Positions 56,885-64,000 of a stretch of DNA of 64,000 nt are shown in pieces. Below the pieces are notes generated by a model. That model saw nothing but the letters and a program-made list of their open reading frames with translations. It was not told where the DNA came from and searched no databases. The position numbers and the translations under genes are program-made. Location of the stretch: positions 1-64,000 of the forward strand of contig JAIUOT010000033.1 of the NCBI GenBank assembly GCA_020161015.1, written 5' to 3'. Position 1 is the stretch's first letter. The number at the start of each line of letters is the position of its first letter. This stretch comes from Actinomycetota bacterium (GTDB taxonomy: Bacteria > Actinomycetota > Actinomycetes > Propionibacteriales > Propionibacteriaceae).

Positions 56885-57327
56885 CCCGCCCTCGGCGCAG
56901 GCATGACCAGCGCGGCTCGGCGATGGCTGTGGAGATGGTCGTGTGCGCACCCCTGCTGGCCGGCTTCATCTGGCTGATCATCTTCGGCGGCCGGATCGCT
57001 CTGGCCAACCAGGCCGTGCAGACCGCCGCCGCCGACGCCGCCCGGGCGGCGTCCATCTCCCGCACCGCCACCGTGGCTCGAACCCAAGCGAGGCAGTGGG
57101 CCGCGACCAGCCTCAGCAACCAGGGCGTCGACTGCGTCCACACCGAGATCGACATCGACACCGCCGGCTTCTCCCGACCCGTCGGGACGCCGGCCACCGT
57201 CACCGTCCAGATCAGCTGCGACCTGAACACCGCCGACCTCGCCGCGCTGCCCGGCATCCCCGGCTCGATGGCCGTCCACGCTTCCATGACCAGTCCGCTT
57301 GACACCTACAGGGAGAGACGCCGATGA
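56881..57327 (+). CDS. TadE-like pseudopilin 2
   Basis: The 148-residue protein has the classical TadE N-terminus, HDQRGSAMAVEMVVCAPLLA, with the conserved Glu, followed by a transmembrane helix and an Ala-rich helix (ANQAVQTAAADAARAAS). Cysteines occur in GVDCVHTEID and ISCDLNTADL. It is coupled by ATGA to the next gene. Confidence 0.85.
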   Translation: MTRPRRRHDQRGSAMAVEMVVCAPLLAGFIWLIIFGGRIALANQAVQTAAADAARAASISRTATVARTQARQWAATSLSNQGVDCVHTEIDIDTAGFSRPVGTPATVTVQISCDLNTADLAALPGIPGSMAVHASMTSPLDTYRERRR

Positions 57328-57764
57328 CCAGCCGCGCGCGCCGCCGAACCCACGATCAGCGAGGCGCGGTCGTGTCGGTATGGACGGCCGTGATTGCCGT
57401 CACCATGGTGGCCGTTCTGGCGGTGGCGGTCGACCTGTCCGGTCTCGTCCGCGCCAAGCAGGCCGCCGCCGACGCCGCCGCCCAAGCCGCTCGGCAAGCC
57501 GGCCAGCAACTGTCCACCGGCACCCTGTTCAACACCGGCCGGCTCGAGGTCCGCACCCAACAAGCCAAGACCGCCGCCCTCGACTACCTGAAGGCGATCG
57601 GCATGACCGGCACCACCACCGTGCGGGACGGCACCACCCTGATCGTCACCGCCCGCGCCGACTACCAGCCACTGTTCCTGTCCAGCATCGGCGCCGGCCC
57701 GATCGAAGTCACCGCAACCAGCTCGGTACGCATCCTGCGCGTCGAAAACGGAACGGAGCGATAG
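57324..57764 (+). CDS. TadG/TadE-like pilus assembly protein
   Basis: The 146-residue protein has the Flp/TadG N-terminal motif DQRGAVVSVWTAVIAVTMVA and an Ala-rich helix (GLVRAKQAAADAAAQAARQA). Tad loci usually hold such a third pseudopilin-like protein. The large von Willebrand domain of full TadG is absent. The next gene starts immediately after its stop. Confidence 0.82.
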   Translation: MTSRARRRTHDQRGAVVSVWTAVIAVTMVAVLAVAVDLSGLVRAKQAAADAAAQAARQAGQQLSTGTLFNTGRLEVRTQQAKTAALDYLKAIGMTGTTTVRDGTTLIVTARADYQPLFLSSIGAGPIEVTATSSVRILRVENGTER

Positions 57765-60728
57765 ATGAAACGACGACTCACCGGCATCCTCGCCGCCCTC
57801 GGACTCGCCGCGATCATCATCGGCCTGCCCACCCTGCTCATCGCCACCGCCGACGTCGCCGCACCCCACCTCGGCTGGACACCGAACGGGCTGTGGCAGG
57901 CACTCCTGGCACCCGACGATGGCACCCTGCTCGTCAGCCTCGTGAAGGTCGCCGGCTGGATCTCCTGGGCCATCCTCACCGCCAGCATCGGGATCGAGAT
58001 CGCCAGCCGCGCCCGCCACCTCCCCGTCCCACAGCTCCGCGGCCTTGCCTGGCCCCAACTCCTCGCCCGCGGCCTGGTCTCCGCCGTCCTGGCCGGCTTC
58101 ATCGCCACCAACACCATCAACACCGCCGCCACCGACCCTGCCCCGGCCACCCCGGCCACCGCCCTCGCCGCCCCGATGGCCGCGACCGCGCCCCTGCACC
58201 CGCCGGCCAAGACCACCAGCCACGCGCGCACCTACACGGTCAAACCGGGCGACACCCTCTCCGAGATCGCACTCGACAAGCTCGGCGACGGATACGCCTA
58301 CCCGCGCATCTTCAACGCCTCCAAAGCCACCAAGCAGCCCGACGGCCGGCACCTCACCGACCCCGACCTGATCATCCCCGGCTGGAAACTCACCATCCCC
58401 GGCAAGCACACCGCCAAGCCGACGACCACCAAGCCCGACAAGCACCAGCAGAAGACCACACGCCACGAGCCGAACACCCGGCACATCACGGCGCCGCCCG
58501 AACCCGGCGCGACCACCCCGACCCGGGGCGCGCCAGCCACAGCCACCACGGCCGAACCAGCCCCACCCACGGCCACCTCCGACGTCACCCCGGCCGACCA
58601 CGAGCAGGTCACCCCCGCCTGGCTCGTCGCGGGCCTGGCCGGCGCCGGCAGTCTGCTCGCCGGCGCACTGTGGCTGCTGCTGCAACGCCGACGCCGCGCC
58701 CAGTTCCGCGCCCGCCGCCCCGGCCGCAGCATCACCGTCCCCGCCGCCGGATACGCCCCCATCGAGAAGACCCTGGAACACACCGGCGCACCCACCGCAG
58801 ACATCCTCACCGCCATCGACGAAGGACTACGCCGACTCGTCGCCGCCCTCCGCGCGGGCGGCCAACCGATCCCGACCCTGACCGTGCTGAGCGTCACGAC
58901 CGACCAGTTCACGGCCCGGTTCGCCGACACCGTGACCCTGCCCGAACCGTGGCAGCCCCTCGCAGACGGAGCCGAGTGGCAGGTCGAACGCTCCGTGATC
59001 GACCAGACCGGACCGCTCGACCCGGACGATCCGCCGGCCTGGCCGCAAATGGCCACCATTGGCATGGACGACCACGACGCGTGGCAGTTGGCTAATCTCG
59101 AAGCACTCGGCGTCATCACCCTCACCGGCGACCCCGACTACAGCACCGACCTCGCCCGCTACCTCCTCGCCGAACTCGCCGTCGCGCCCTGGGCCCGCGA
59201 CCTGCGCATCGACTGTGTCGGCATCGGCCAGGAAGTCACCGGCCTGAACCCTGCCCGCGTCCGCCACCACACCGATCCGGGCATTCTCGCCACCACCGTC
59301 GCCAACGCGGTCGACACCCACGACCGGCTCGCCGGGACCGGCGGAGACCGGCTCGAGGAAGCCCGCGCCGCACAGGCCGAAGACCGGCTCTGGGACAGCC
59401 GCATCCTCATCACCACACCCGACCTGCCCGACCTCCCCGTCCTCACCGACCTGATCACCCAACAACCAGGACGGACCGCCACCACGGTCATGCTCGTCAG
59501 CGACGACACCGCGGCCACCGGCGTCGAGATCCAGGTTGACGACGGCGGCCGCGTCCAGATCCCCAGCCTCGGCCTCGACCTCATCGCGAACGGACTTACC
59601 CCCTCCGAAGCCGTCGGGTGCACCGCCGTCCTCGCCGCCGCAGACGCCCTCGACGACACCGCCACCCCGACATCGCAGGCACCCACCGAGCCCTGGGAGG
59701 AGTTCTGCGACGAAACCGGCCAACTCCGCCCCGAATACACCCTCGACCGCCACACCACCACCGACACTGAGGCCAGCAGCCTTCTGCCCGGCGACGACGA
59801 GGACTGGGTGGAGGTCACGGCGAACACGGTCGAAGACCTCGCCCTGATCGCGCCACTCGTCCCGGTGGAGGTCCGGCACGCCGCCGAAACCGCCGACCCG
59901 GCCTTGGACGCCGAACTGGAAGCGTGGGCGGCCGAGACCTGCGACCGGCCACGCCTCAGCGTGTTCGGGCCGATGCGGCTCCGCGTCGGGCCAGGCGGCG
60001 ACCCCGCCTCCGTCGCGCGACGCCGGCCCTACTACACCAACATCGCCGCCTACCTCGCGCTGACCCGGGGGGCCACCACCGACGAGATCGCCACCGCCAT
60101 GGGCCTAACCGCCGGCAGGGTCCGCAAGGACATGCACCTGCTGCGGGACTGGCTCGGCGACAAGCCAGGCACCAAAGACCCCTACCTGCCCGACGCCGCC
60201 AGCAACATGGGAGCCGTTCGGGAAGGAGTCGGGCTGTACGTGATCGAAGAACTCCTCGACGACGCCGACCTGTTCCGCCGCCTACGCCTGCGCGGCGAAA
60301 CCCGCGGCACCGACGGACTACCCGACCTCCTCGCCGCACTCCGCCTCGTCCGCGGAACCCCCTACGCCGACCGAAACCGCCACACCCGACCCTGGCTCAC
60401 CGACCGCCGACCCGACATCCACCTCCAAACAGCCGTCGTCGACGTCGCCCACCTCGTCACCAGCATCGCCCTCAAAGCCGGCGACCTCCACCAAGCCCGA
60501 GCAGCCGCCGAACTCGCCCTCCTCATCGCCCCCGACGAAACCACCCCAGCCCTCGACCTCGCCAACGTCGCTATCGAACAAGGACGAGAAGACGAAGCCG
60601 CCACCCTCATCAGAACCATCAACGACTGGACCGACCACACCGGAGAACCACCCCTCGAACTCCCCGAACGAGCCGACCGCATCCTCCGCACCCACCGCTG
60701 GCTCGAACCCGCCGAATACGCCGGCTGA
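57765..60728 (+). CDS. Membrane LysM-BTAD protein of the Tad-like operon
   Basis: The 987-residue protein starts with three predicted membrane helices (about residues 8-28, 58-80 and 95-117). A LysM domain follows at about 153-211 (YTVKPGDTLSEIALDKLGDG), then a Pro/Thr linker, then a fourth membrane helix (~284-305) followed by RRRR. By the positive-inside rule the LysM domain would be outside, binding peptidoglycan, and the ~680-residue C-terminus inside. The end (~728-985) has a winged helix and a bacterial transcriptional activator (BTAD) TPR-like region (RPRLSVFGPMRLRVGPG, ATTDEIATAMGLTAGRVRKD). It could link cell-wall contact to regulation. The last gene of the operon. Confidence 0.82.
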   Translation: MKRRLTGILAALGLAAIIIGLPTLLIATADVAAPHLGWTPNGLWQALLAPDDGTLLVSLVKVAGWISWAILTASIGIEIASRARHLPVPQLRGLAWPQLLARGLVSAVLAGFIATNTINTAATDPAPATPATALAAPMAATAPLHPPAKTTSHARTYTVKPGDTLSEIALDKLGDGYAYPRIFNASKATKQPDGRHLTDPDLIIPGWKLTIPGKHTAKPTTTKPDKHQQKTTRHEPNTRHITAPPEPGATTPTRGAPATATTAEPAPPTATSDVTPADHEQVTPAWLVAGLAGAGSLLAGALWLLLQRRRRAQFRARRPGRSITVPAAGYAPIEKTLEHTGAPTADILTAIDEGLRRLVAALRAGGQPIPTLTVLSVTTDQFTARFADTVTLPEPWQPLADGAEWQVERSVIDQTGPLDPDDPPAWPQMATIGMDDHDAWQLANLEALGVITLTGDPDYSTDLARYLLAELAVAPWARDLRIDCVGIGQEVTGLNPARVRHHTDPGILATTVANAVDTHDRLAGTGGDRLEEARAAQAEDRLWDSRILITTPDLPDLPVLTDLITQQPGRTATTVMLVSDDTAATGVEIQVDDGGRVQIPSLGLDLIANGLTPSEAVGCTAVLAAADALDDTATPTSQAPTEPWEEFCDETGQLRPEYTLDRHTTTDTEASSLLPGDDEDWVEVTANTVEDLALIAPLVPVEVRHAAETADPALDAELEAWAAETCDRPRLSVFGPMRLRVGPGGDPASVARRRPYYTNIAAYLALTRGATTDEIATAMGLTAGRVRKDMHLLRDWLGDKPGTKDPYLPDAASNMGAVREGVGLYVIEELLDDADLFRRLRLRGETRGTDGLPDLLAALRLVRGTPYADRNRHTRPWLTDRRPDIHLQTAVVDVAHLVTSIALKAGDLHQARAAAELALLIAPDETTPALDLANVAIEQGREDEAATLIRTINDWTDHTGEPPLELPERADRILRTHRWLEPAEYAG

Positions 60729-60770
60729 GCGAGAAGAGATTCCTGAGCAACAGCGGAAACACCGTGCAGC

Positions 60771-60815
60771 CACACCCCTACGCCTTGCGGAACCGCTCTG
60801 CTCAGACGGGGTGTG
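60771..60815 (+). terminator. Hairpin between the Tad operon and the NACHT gene
   Basis: CACACCCC (60771-60778) pairs with GGGGTGTG (60808-60815), and an inner GCGGAACCGC forms a second small stem. It could end the Tad operon transcript or regulate the next gene. No T-run follows. Confidence 0.4.
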
Positions 60816-60856
60816 TCACGGGCTCTGCTGTCCCAGCCTTAGGCAAGAATGCACCC

Positions 60857-60864
60857 GGGAGGGG
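60857..60864 (+). promoter_or_regulatory. Ribosome binding site deciding the NACHT gene start
   Basis: GGGAGGGG lies six bases before GTG 60871. It favours this start over the in-frame ATG-type codon at 60811, whose extension is Cys-rich and lacks a site. Confidence 0.7.
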
Positions 60865-60870
60865 ATAACG

Positions 60871-63750
60871 GTGACGTCACTCAAGTACGACCTGGAGCGG
60901 GTTGGGCCGTACGGTTTCCAGGACATCGCCGCCGCACTCGCGATCGCCGACTTCGGTCCCCAGGTCACTCGCATGGGCCGCGGACGTGATGGCGGGCGGG
61001 ACATGGAGTGTCGGGGGACTCTGACTTGGACGGGAGCGAACGGCCAACCTGGAGAAGTGTGGAATGGGCACACCGTCTTCCAGGTGAAGCACCACGACCG
61101 GCTGGAGGACAACCGCAGGAACGTAGCGTGGTTCTGGCAGGAGATACAGGAGGAACTTCGAGCTTGGGCCTCCACGCAGTCTGGCCGCGGCGACGTTCCT
61201 GACTACCTCGTATTCATCACGAATGTCCCCCTGACACCTGTCCCCGAGACTGGCGGACTGGCAGTCATCGACAGGCAGATCGCGAGCTTCCTCGCCGACC
61301 TCGCCGACGATTCGGCCATTCTCGCGATAGAACAGGCGGGCGACCTCGCCGGCGCGGCAGTCCTTCGCGGTCAGCACGCTGAGCAGCGCCGCCGCATGCG
61401 CAGACTCCGGAAGTGGCGAATCTGGGATGGAAACCAGATCGTGGGCCTCCTTGATGCCCACGACGGCGTCCGGAGATCAAGCGCGGGACTTCTGACCCCG
61501 GGCGACATTCTTGCGAGCATCTCGCAAGTGTCCGACACGCTGCCGGTCGACGAACTCGGACCGGCCCTGCAAGAGCACGCCCGTGCCGCACTCATCCGCG
61601 AACGCAACGTCTACTTCAACGAAGCCGGCGGCTTCGGCCCGGGCATGCCCGTTGAGCGCATCGTCGTCGATCTTCCAGTCCTTGTGCGACGGTCAGACGA
61701 CGAGTCGCTCAATGCGAGATGTATCAGGTACGTCCTGAATCGTGGCGACAGGCTTCTTCGACCAAGCGCTTCGGCCTTCACGAAGCCACGACACCTCGTG
61801 GTCGCCGGAGCGCCCGGAAACGGCAAGACCACAATCTCCAGATTCCTTGTTCAGGCCTACCGAGCCGCCATGCTCGCCGAGGGCGCAACCAGTCTCTCGG
61901 ACACCCACCGCGGCGCAATCAAAGGAAGCCGGCAAGCGCTTGAGCGACTTGGCAGAGATCTGCCCCGACATCGTCGATGGGCGATACGAGTGGACCTCGC
62001 TGCCTATGCCGACGAGCACGGGACAAGTCAGGACGCCACACTGGTGCAGTGGCTCGCGAGCCAAGTCGATGCCCGCTCAGACACGAAGTCCTTGAAGCGA
62101 TGGATGCTCAGGTCCTGGCTCAGAACGTGGCCCTCGTTCATAGTTCTCGACGGATTGGACGAAGTCTCAGAGCCCACTGTGCGGCAACGGCTGGTGGAGG
62201 CCATTCATGAGTTCGTGACAACGGCTGAGGCCGAAGACTGGGACGTACTCGTGGTGGCCACAACTCGTCCGATGGGCTATGTCGATGACCTGTCGGCCGA
62301 GCTTTTTGAGCGAATTGACTTGGACGGCTTGACAATCCCGGAGGCGCTTCACTACGGGGAACTTGTCACTCGGATGCGGCTGGCAAACGACCCTGATCGA
62401 GCGCGAGAAGTCATGACCCTGTTGGACTCAGCGTCCCACAATGAGTCTCTGAAACACCTGCTCCGTACCCCACTTCAGGTCGCGATCATGACGACCATCG
62501 CCGAGTCGGCCGGCCAATTCGCGCCCGATCGCTACACCCTCTTCTGGCGGTACTACGAGACGATTGATCGTCGTGAACAGTCAAAGACGGGTGGGTTCTC
62601 GAAGCTGCTGCGTGATCACAGTTCAGACATCCTGGACCTTCATGAACGCGTCGGCCTGGAACTTCAGATGCGGGCCGAGGCCGCGGACGGCGCAACTGCT
62701 GTGCTGACGCAAGACGAACTTCGCGCTGTCGCGTGGAGCGTCCTGGAGGACTCTGGACACAAGCCAGGTGGCGCACATGCACGCCTGCTCGAAAGCCTGC
62801 TCAATGCCGCGACGCACCGGCTAGTGCTGCTCGCTCCACGGGGCGACGAGGGCTACGGGTTCGATGTCCGTTCTCTCCAGGAGATGATGGCAGCGAGACG
62901 ACTGACCACGGGCCCGTTCGAACAGGTTCTTGCGAGACTTCGTCTACTCGCGCCCTCGCCACACTGGAGGCACACGTGGGTATTCGCCGCGGGCAGATGC
63001 ATGGCCGACCCACAGCCCCACCAGCGCGACGCGATCACCCAACTTGTCCAGACCCTTGACGAATCAGCACCACAGCGTCTTGGACGCGTCGTACCGGTCG
63101 GCGAAGGATTGGCCTGGGATCTCATTGACGACGGCATGGCGGCATCGAAACCCCGATGGCGCGATCAGCTGCTCGTCCGCGGTCTCGGCGCACTGCGACG
63201 CCCCCTGCCTCAAGACCCACTCGGATTCGCGCGGACACTCGCAAGGACGGCTGCCGCTAGCGATGCTCGCTCGATCATCAGTGGTGCACTCCGGGACGCT
63301 CGGGGTGGCGTGGCGGTTGTCAGACAGACTGCGGAGGCGATTCAGGAACTCATCGCTGCAATCTCCAAGGAGCTGGATCTCGAACCGAACGTCCTGAGCC
63401 TGGCGTCCGTGCGTCGAGATCCCACCCGATCACTTCCGAGCGAACCCGCAGACGGATGGCAAGACTTTGACGAGGTCGTCACTGTCTACGCGACGGACGA
63501 TACTCGGCAACTCCTTCAGCAGTCGGCAGCGACTATCAAGACACTCGCGAGCCCTTGTGCACGCGCCACCGAGGTGGAACTGGAGGGTCTTCGGTCCGCG
63601 TTGGCTGACTCGAGTCTGGCTGAAGTCATCGAAGAAGCTCTTGTCCAGGTGGTGCCTAGCACGCCCCAGCTGTTCGTCAGCCTGCGTGACACCGTGCTTC
63701 CAGCGCTTCATCGGCAGCCCTGCGCAGACGCCCTCGACGCTCTCCTATAA
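60871..63750 (+). CDS. PD-(D/E)XK nuclease-NACHT STAND NTPase, candidate anti-phage protein
   Basis: The protein has 959 residues. Residues ~5-110 fit a Mrr-like restriction-endonuclease fold: YGFQDIAAALAIADFG, then GRGRDGGRD (Asp40, Asp44) and FQVKHHD (Gln71-x-Lys73, the Q-x-K form of the PD-(D/E)XK site). A NACHT NTPase follows, with Walker A VVAGAPGNGKTTISRF near residue 313, Walker B FIVLDGLDEVSE near 424 (the DGLDE signature of NACHT) and sensor arginine VVATTRPMGY. The ~450-residue C-terminal region is helical with no obvious repeats and may be the sensor. This matches the effector-STAND-sensor plan of bacterial NLR-like defence proteins (Avs, bNACHT). The gene is less GC-rich than its neighbours, suggesting separate acquisition. 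Function is inferred, not shown. Confidence 0.85.
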   Translation: MTSLKYDLERVGPYGFQDIAAALAIADFGPQVTRMGRGRDGGRDMECRGTLTWTGANGQPGEVWNGHTVFQVKHHDRLEDNRRNVAWFWQEIQEELRAWASTQSGRGDVPDYLVFITNVPLTPVPETGGLAVIDRQIASFLADLADDSAILAIEQAGDLAGAAVLRGQHAEQRRRMRRLRKWRIWDGNQIVGLLDAHDGVRRSSAGLLTPGDILASISQVSDTLPVDELGPALQEHARAALIRERNVYFNEAGGFGPGMPVERIVVDLPVLVRRSDDESLNARCIRYVLNRGDRLLRPSASAFTKPRHLVVAGAPGNGKTTISRFLVQAYRAAMLAEGATSLSDTHRGAIKGSRQALERLGRDLPRHRRWAIRVDLAAYADEHGTSQDATLVQWLASQVDARSDTKSLKRWMLRSWLRTWPSFIVLDGLDEVSEPTVRQRLVEAIHEFVTTAEAEDWDVLVVATTRPMGYVDDLSAELFERIDLDGLTIPEALHYGELVTRMRLANDPDRAREVMTLLDSASHNESLKHLLRTPLQVAIMTTIAESAGQFAPDRYTLFWRYYETIDRREQSKTGGFSKLLRDHSSDILDLHERVGLELQMRAEAADGATAVLTQDELRAVAWSVLEDSGHKPGGAHARLLESLLNAATHRLVLLAPRGDEGYGFDVRSLQEMMAARRLTTGPFEQVLARLRLLAPSPHWRHTWVFAAGRCMADPQPHQRDAITQLVQTLDESAPQRLGRVVPVGEGLAWDLIDDGMAASKPRWRDQLLVRGLGALRRPLPQDPLGFARTLARTAAASDARSIISGALRDARGGVAVVRQTAEAIQELIAAISKELDLEPNVLSLASVRRDPTRSLPSEPADGWQDFDEVVTVYATDDTRQLLQQSAATIKTLASPCARATEVELEGLRSALADSSLAEVIEEALVQVVPSTPQLFVSLRDTVLPALHRQPCADALDALL

Positions 63751-64000
63751 GGCAGCCTGCGCCGGTCTTGACCCACCCAGATGGCGAACGACACCGGTCG
63801 GCGCCCGGGGAGCATCCGCCGCAGGCCGGGTCTGGTGCTCGCCTCAGAATGGTGTCGATCGGGGCCCACTCTCTCGGGTCGGTCATGTCGTGGACGACGA
63901 AGCTGGGCGTGCCGTTGTGGCGCAGGAGCGGTGCCAGCAGGAAGGCGTCGTGAGTCTCGGGTGGACTGCCGCCACTCCCTTCGCGGTGAGGCCGACGGTA
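63677..64000 (-). CDS. Possible 3' part of an unidentified gene
   Basis: A minus-strand frame is open from the window end to a stop at 63677. Its first ~45 residues look protein-like (THDAFLLAPLLRHNGTPSFV, VHDMTDPREWAPIDTILRR), but the C-terminal part is Cys/Arg-rich and overlaps the NACHT gene end by 74 bases. It may be a real partial gene or only its upstream part may be coding. No family is recognised. Confidence 0.3.
   Translation of the reverse strand, partial: YRRPHREGSGGSPPETHDAFLLAPLLRHNGTPSFVVHDMTDPREWAPIDTILRRAPDPACGGCSPGADRCRSPSGWVKTGAGCLIGERRGRLRRAADEALEARCHAG

Noticed and set aside
60811-60870. Longer start for the NACHT protein
   Set aside because: The extension is Cys-rich, unlike the family, overlaps a hairpin, and lacks a ribosome binding site; GTG 60871 has a strong one.
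45781-64000. Second attachment site (direct repeat of the tRNA-Glu 3' end) inside the window
   Set aside because: I looked for TTCGAATCCC and CGGGGCTAC copies and saw none, so the right end is taken to be outside; an exact search should confirm this.

Overview
This window is about 72% GC-type actinobacterial chromosome (judged by eye, not counted). It shows dense C/G-ending codons, GTG/ATG starts, ATGA/GTGA gene overlaps, and family markers restricted to or typical of Actinomycetota: PafA and PafBC of the Pup system, TlyA, a ParA-ScpAB locus and a SpoIID protein with a GWGHG motif. Gene order suggests a Propionibacteriales-like organism, but that placement is inference. About eighteen genes have a TANNNT-type -10 hexamer only 6-8 bases before the start codon, so leaderless transcription looks common and was used to choose starts.

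Bases 1-45780 are conserved chromosome. 1-11930 holds a TPR protein (5' cut off), a HAD phosphatase, the biotin ECF transporter bioY-bioM-bioN, a small protein, tlyA, nadK, recN, pyrG, a Nudix ADP-ribose pyrophosphatase, xerD and an exonuclease/endonuclease-type lipoprotein. 12011-15381 is the chromosome segregation and ribosome block parA, a small DNA-binding-like gene, scpA, scpB and rluB. 15387-25687 is the Pup ligase pafA, an FKBP lipoprotein, gluQRS (opposite strand), pafB, pafC, a small membrane protein, tatA, tatC, a lipid kinase and the Ski2-like helicase. Then come hisF, a HIT hydrolase and a SpoIID protein. 28510-40792 is a branched-chain amino acid region: ilvBNC behind a leader-peptide attenuator, leuB, ilvE and the citramalate synthase cimA. 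It is interrupted by an AbiEi/DUF559-like gene bracketed by a palindromic repeat family, and by a CtpE-like calcium P-type ATPase. 40825-45529 carries a DUF1707 protein, thymidine phosphorylase, a 2-hydroxyacid dehydrogenase, an FAH-family hydrolase and a CPBP protease. tRNA-Gln(CUG) and tRNA-Glu(CUC) follow.

From 45781 to the window end is an integrated mobile element next to tRNA-Glu. A tyrosine integrase reads toward the tRNA, preceded by its excisionase. An AbiE-type toxin-antitoxin pair follows, whose toxin gene has an in-frame amber codon. Next is a tightly coupled twelve-gene Tad-type pilus/secretion operon: lipoprotein, secreted protein, CpaB-like SAF protein, TadZ-like ATPase, TadA, TadB, TadC, pilin, three TadE/G-like pseudopilins and a large membrane LysM-BTAD protein. 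The last full gene encodes a PD-(D/E)XK nuclease fused to a NACHT NTPase. The right end of the element is not in the window.

The strongest candidate for a little-described system is this nuclease-NACHT protein (60871-63750), which resembles STAND-type anti-phage proteins. Other notable signals are the ilv attenuator whose leader peptide is itself leaderless, TAG stop codons that double as -10 promoter hexamers, a 23-bp divergent promoter with overlapping -10 boxes, and the perfect 48-bp palindrome with its decayed sister copy.
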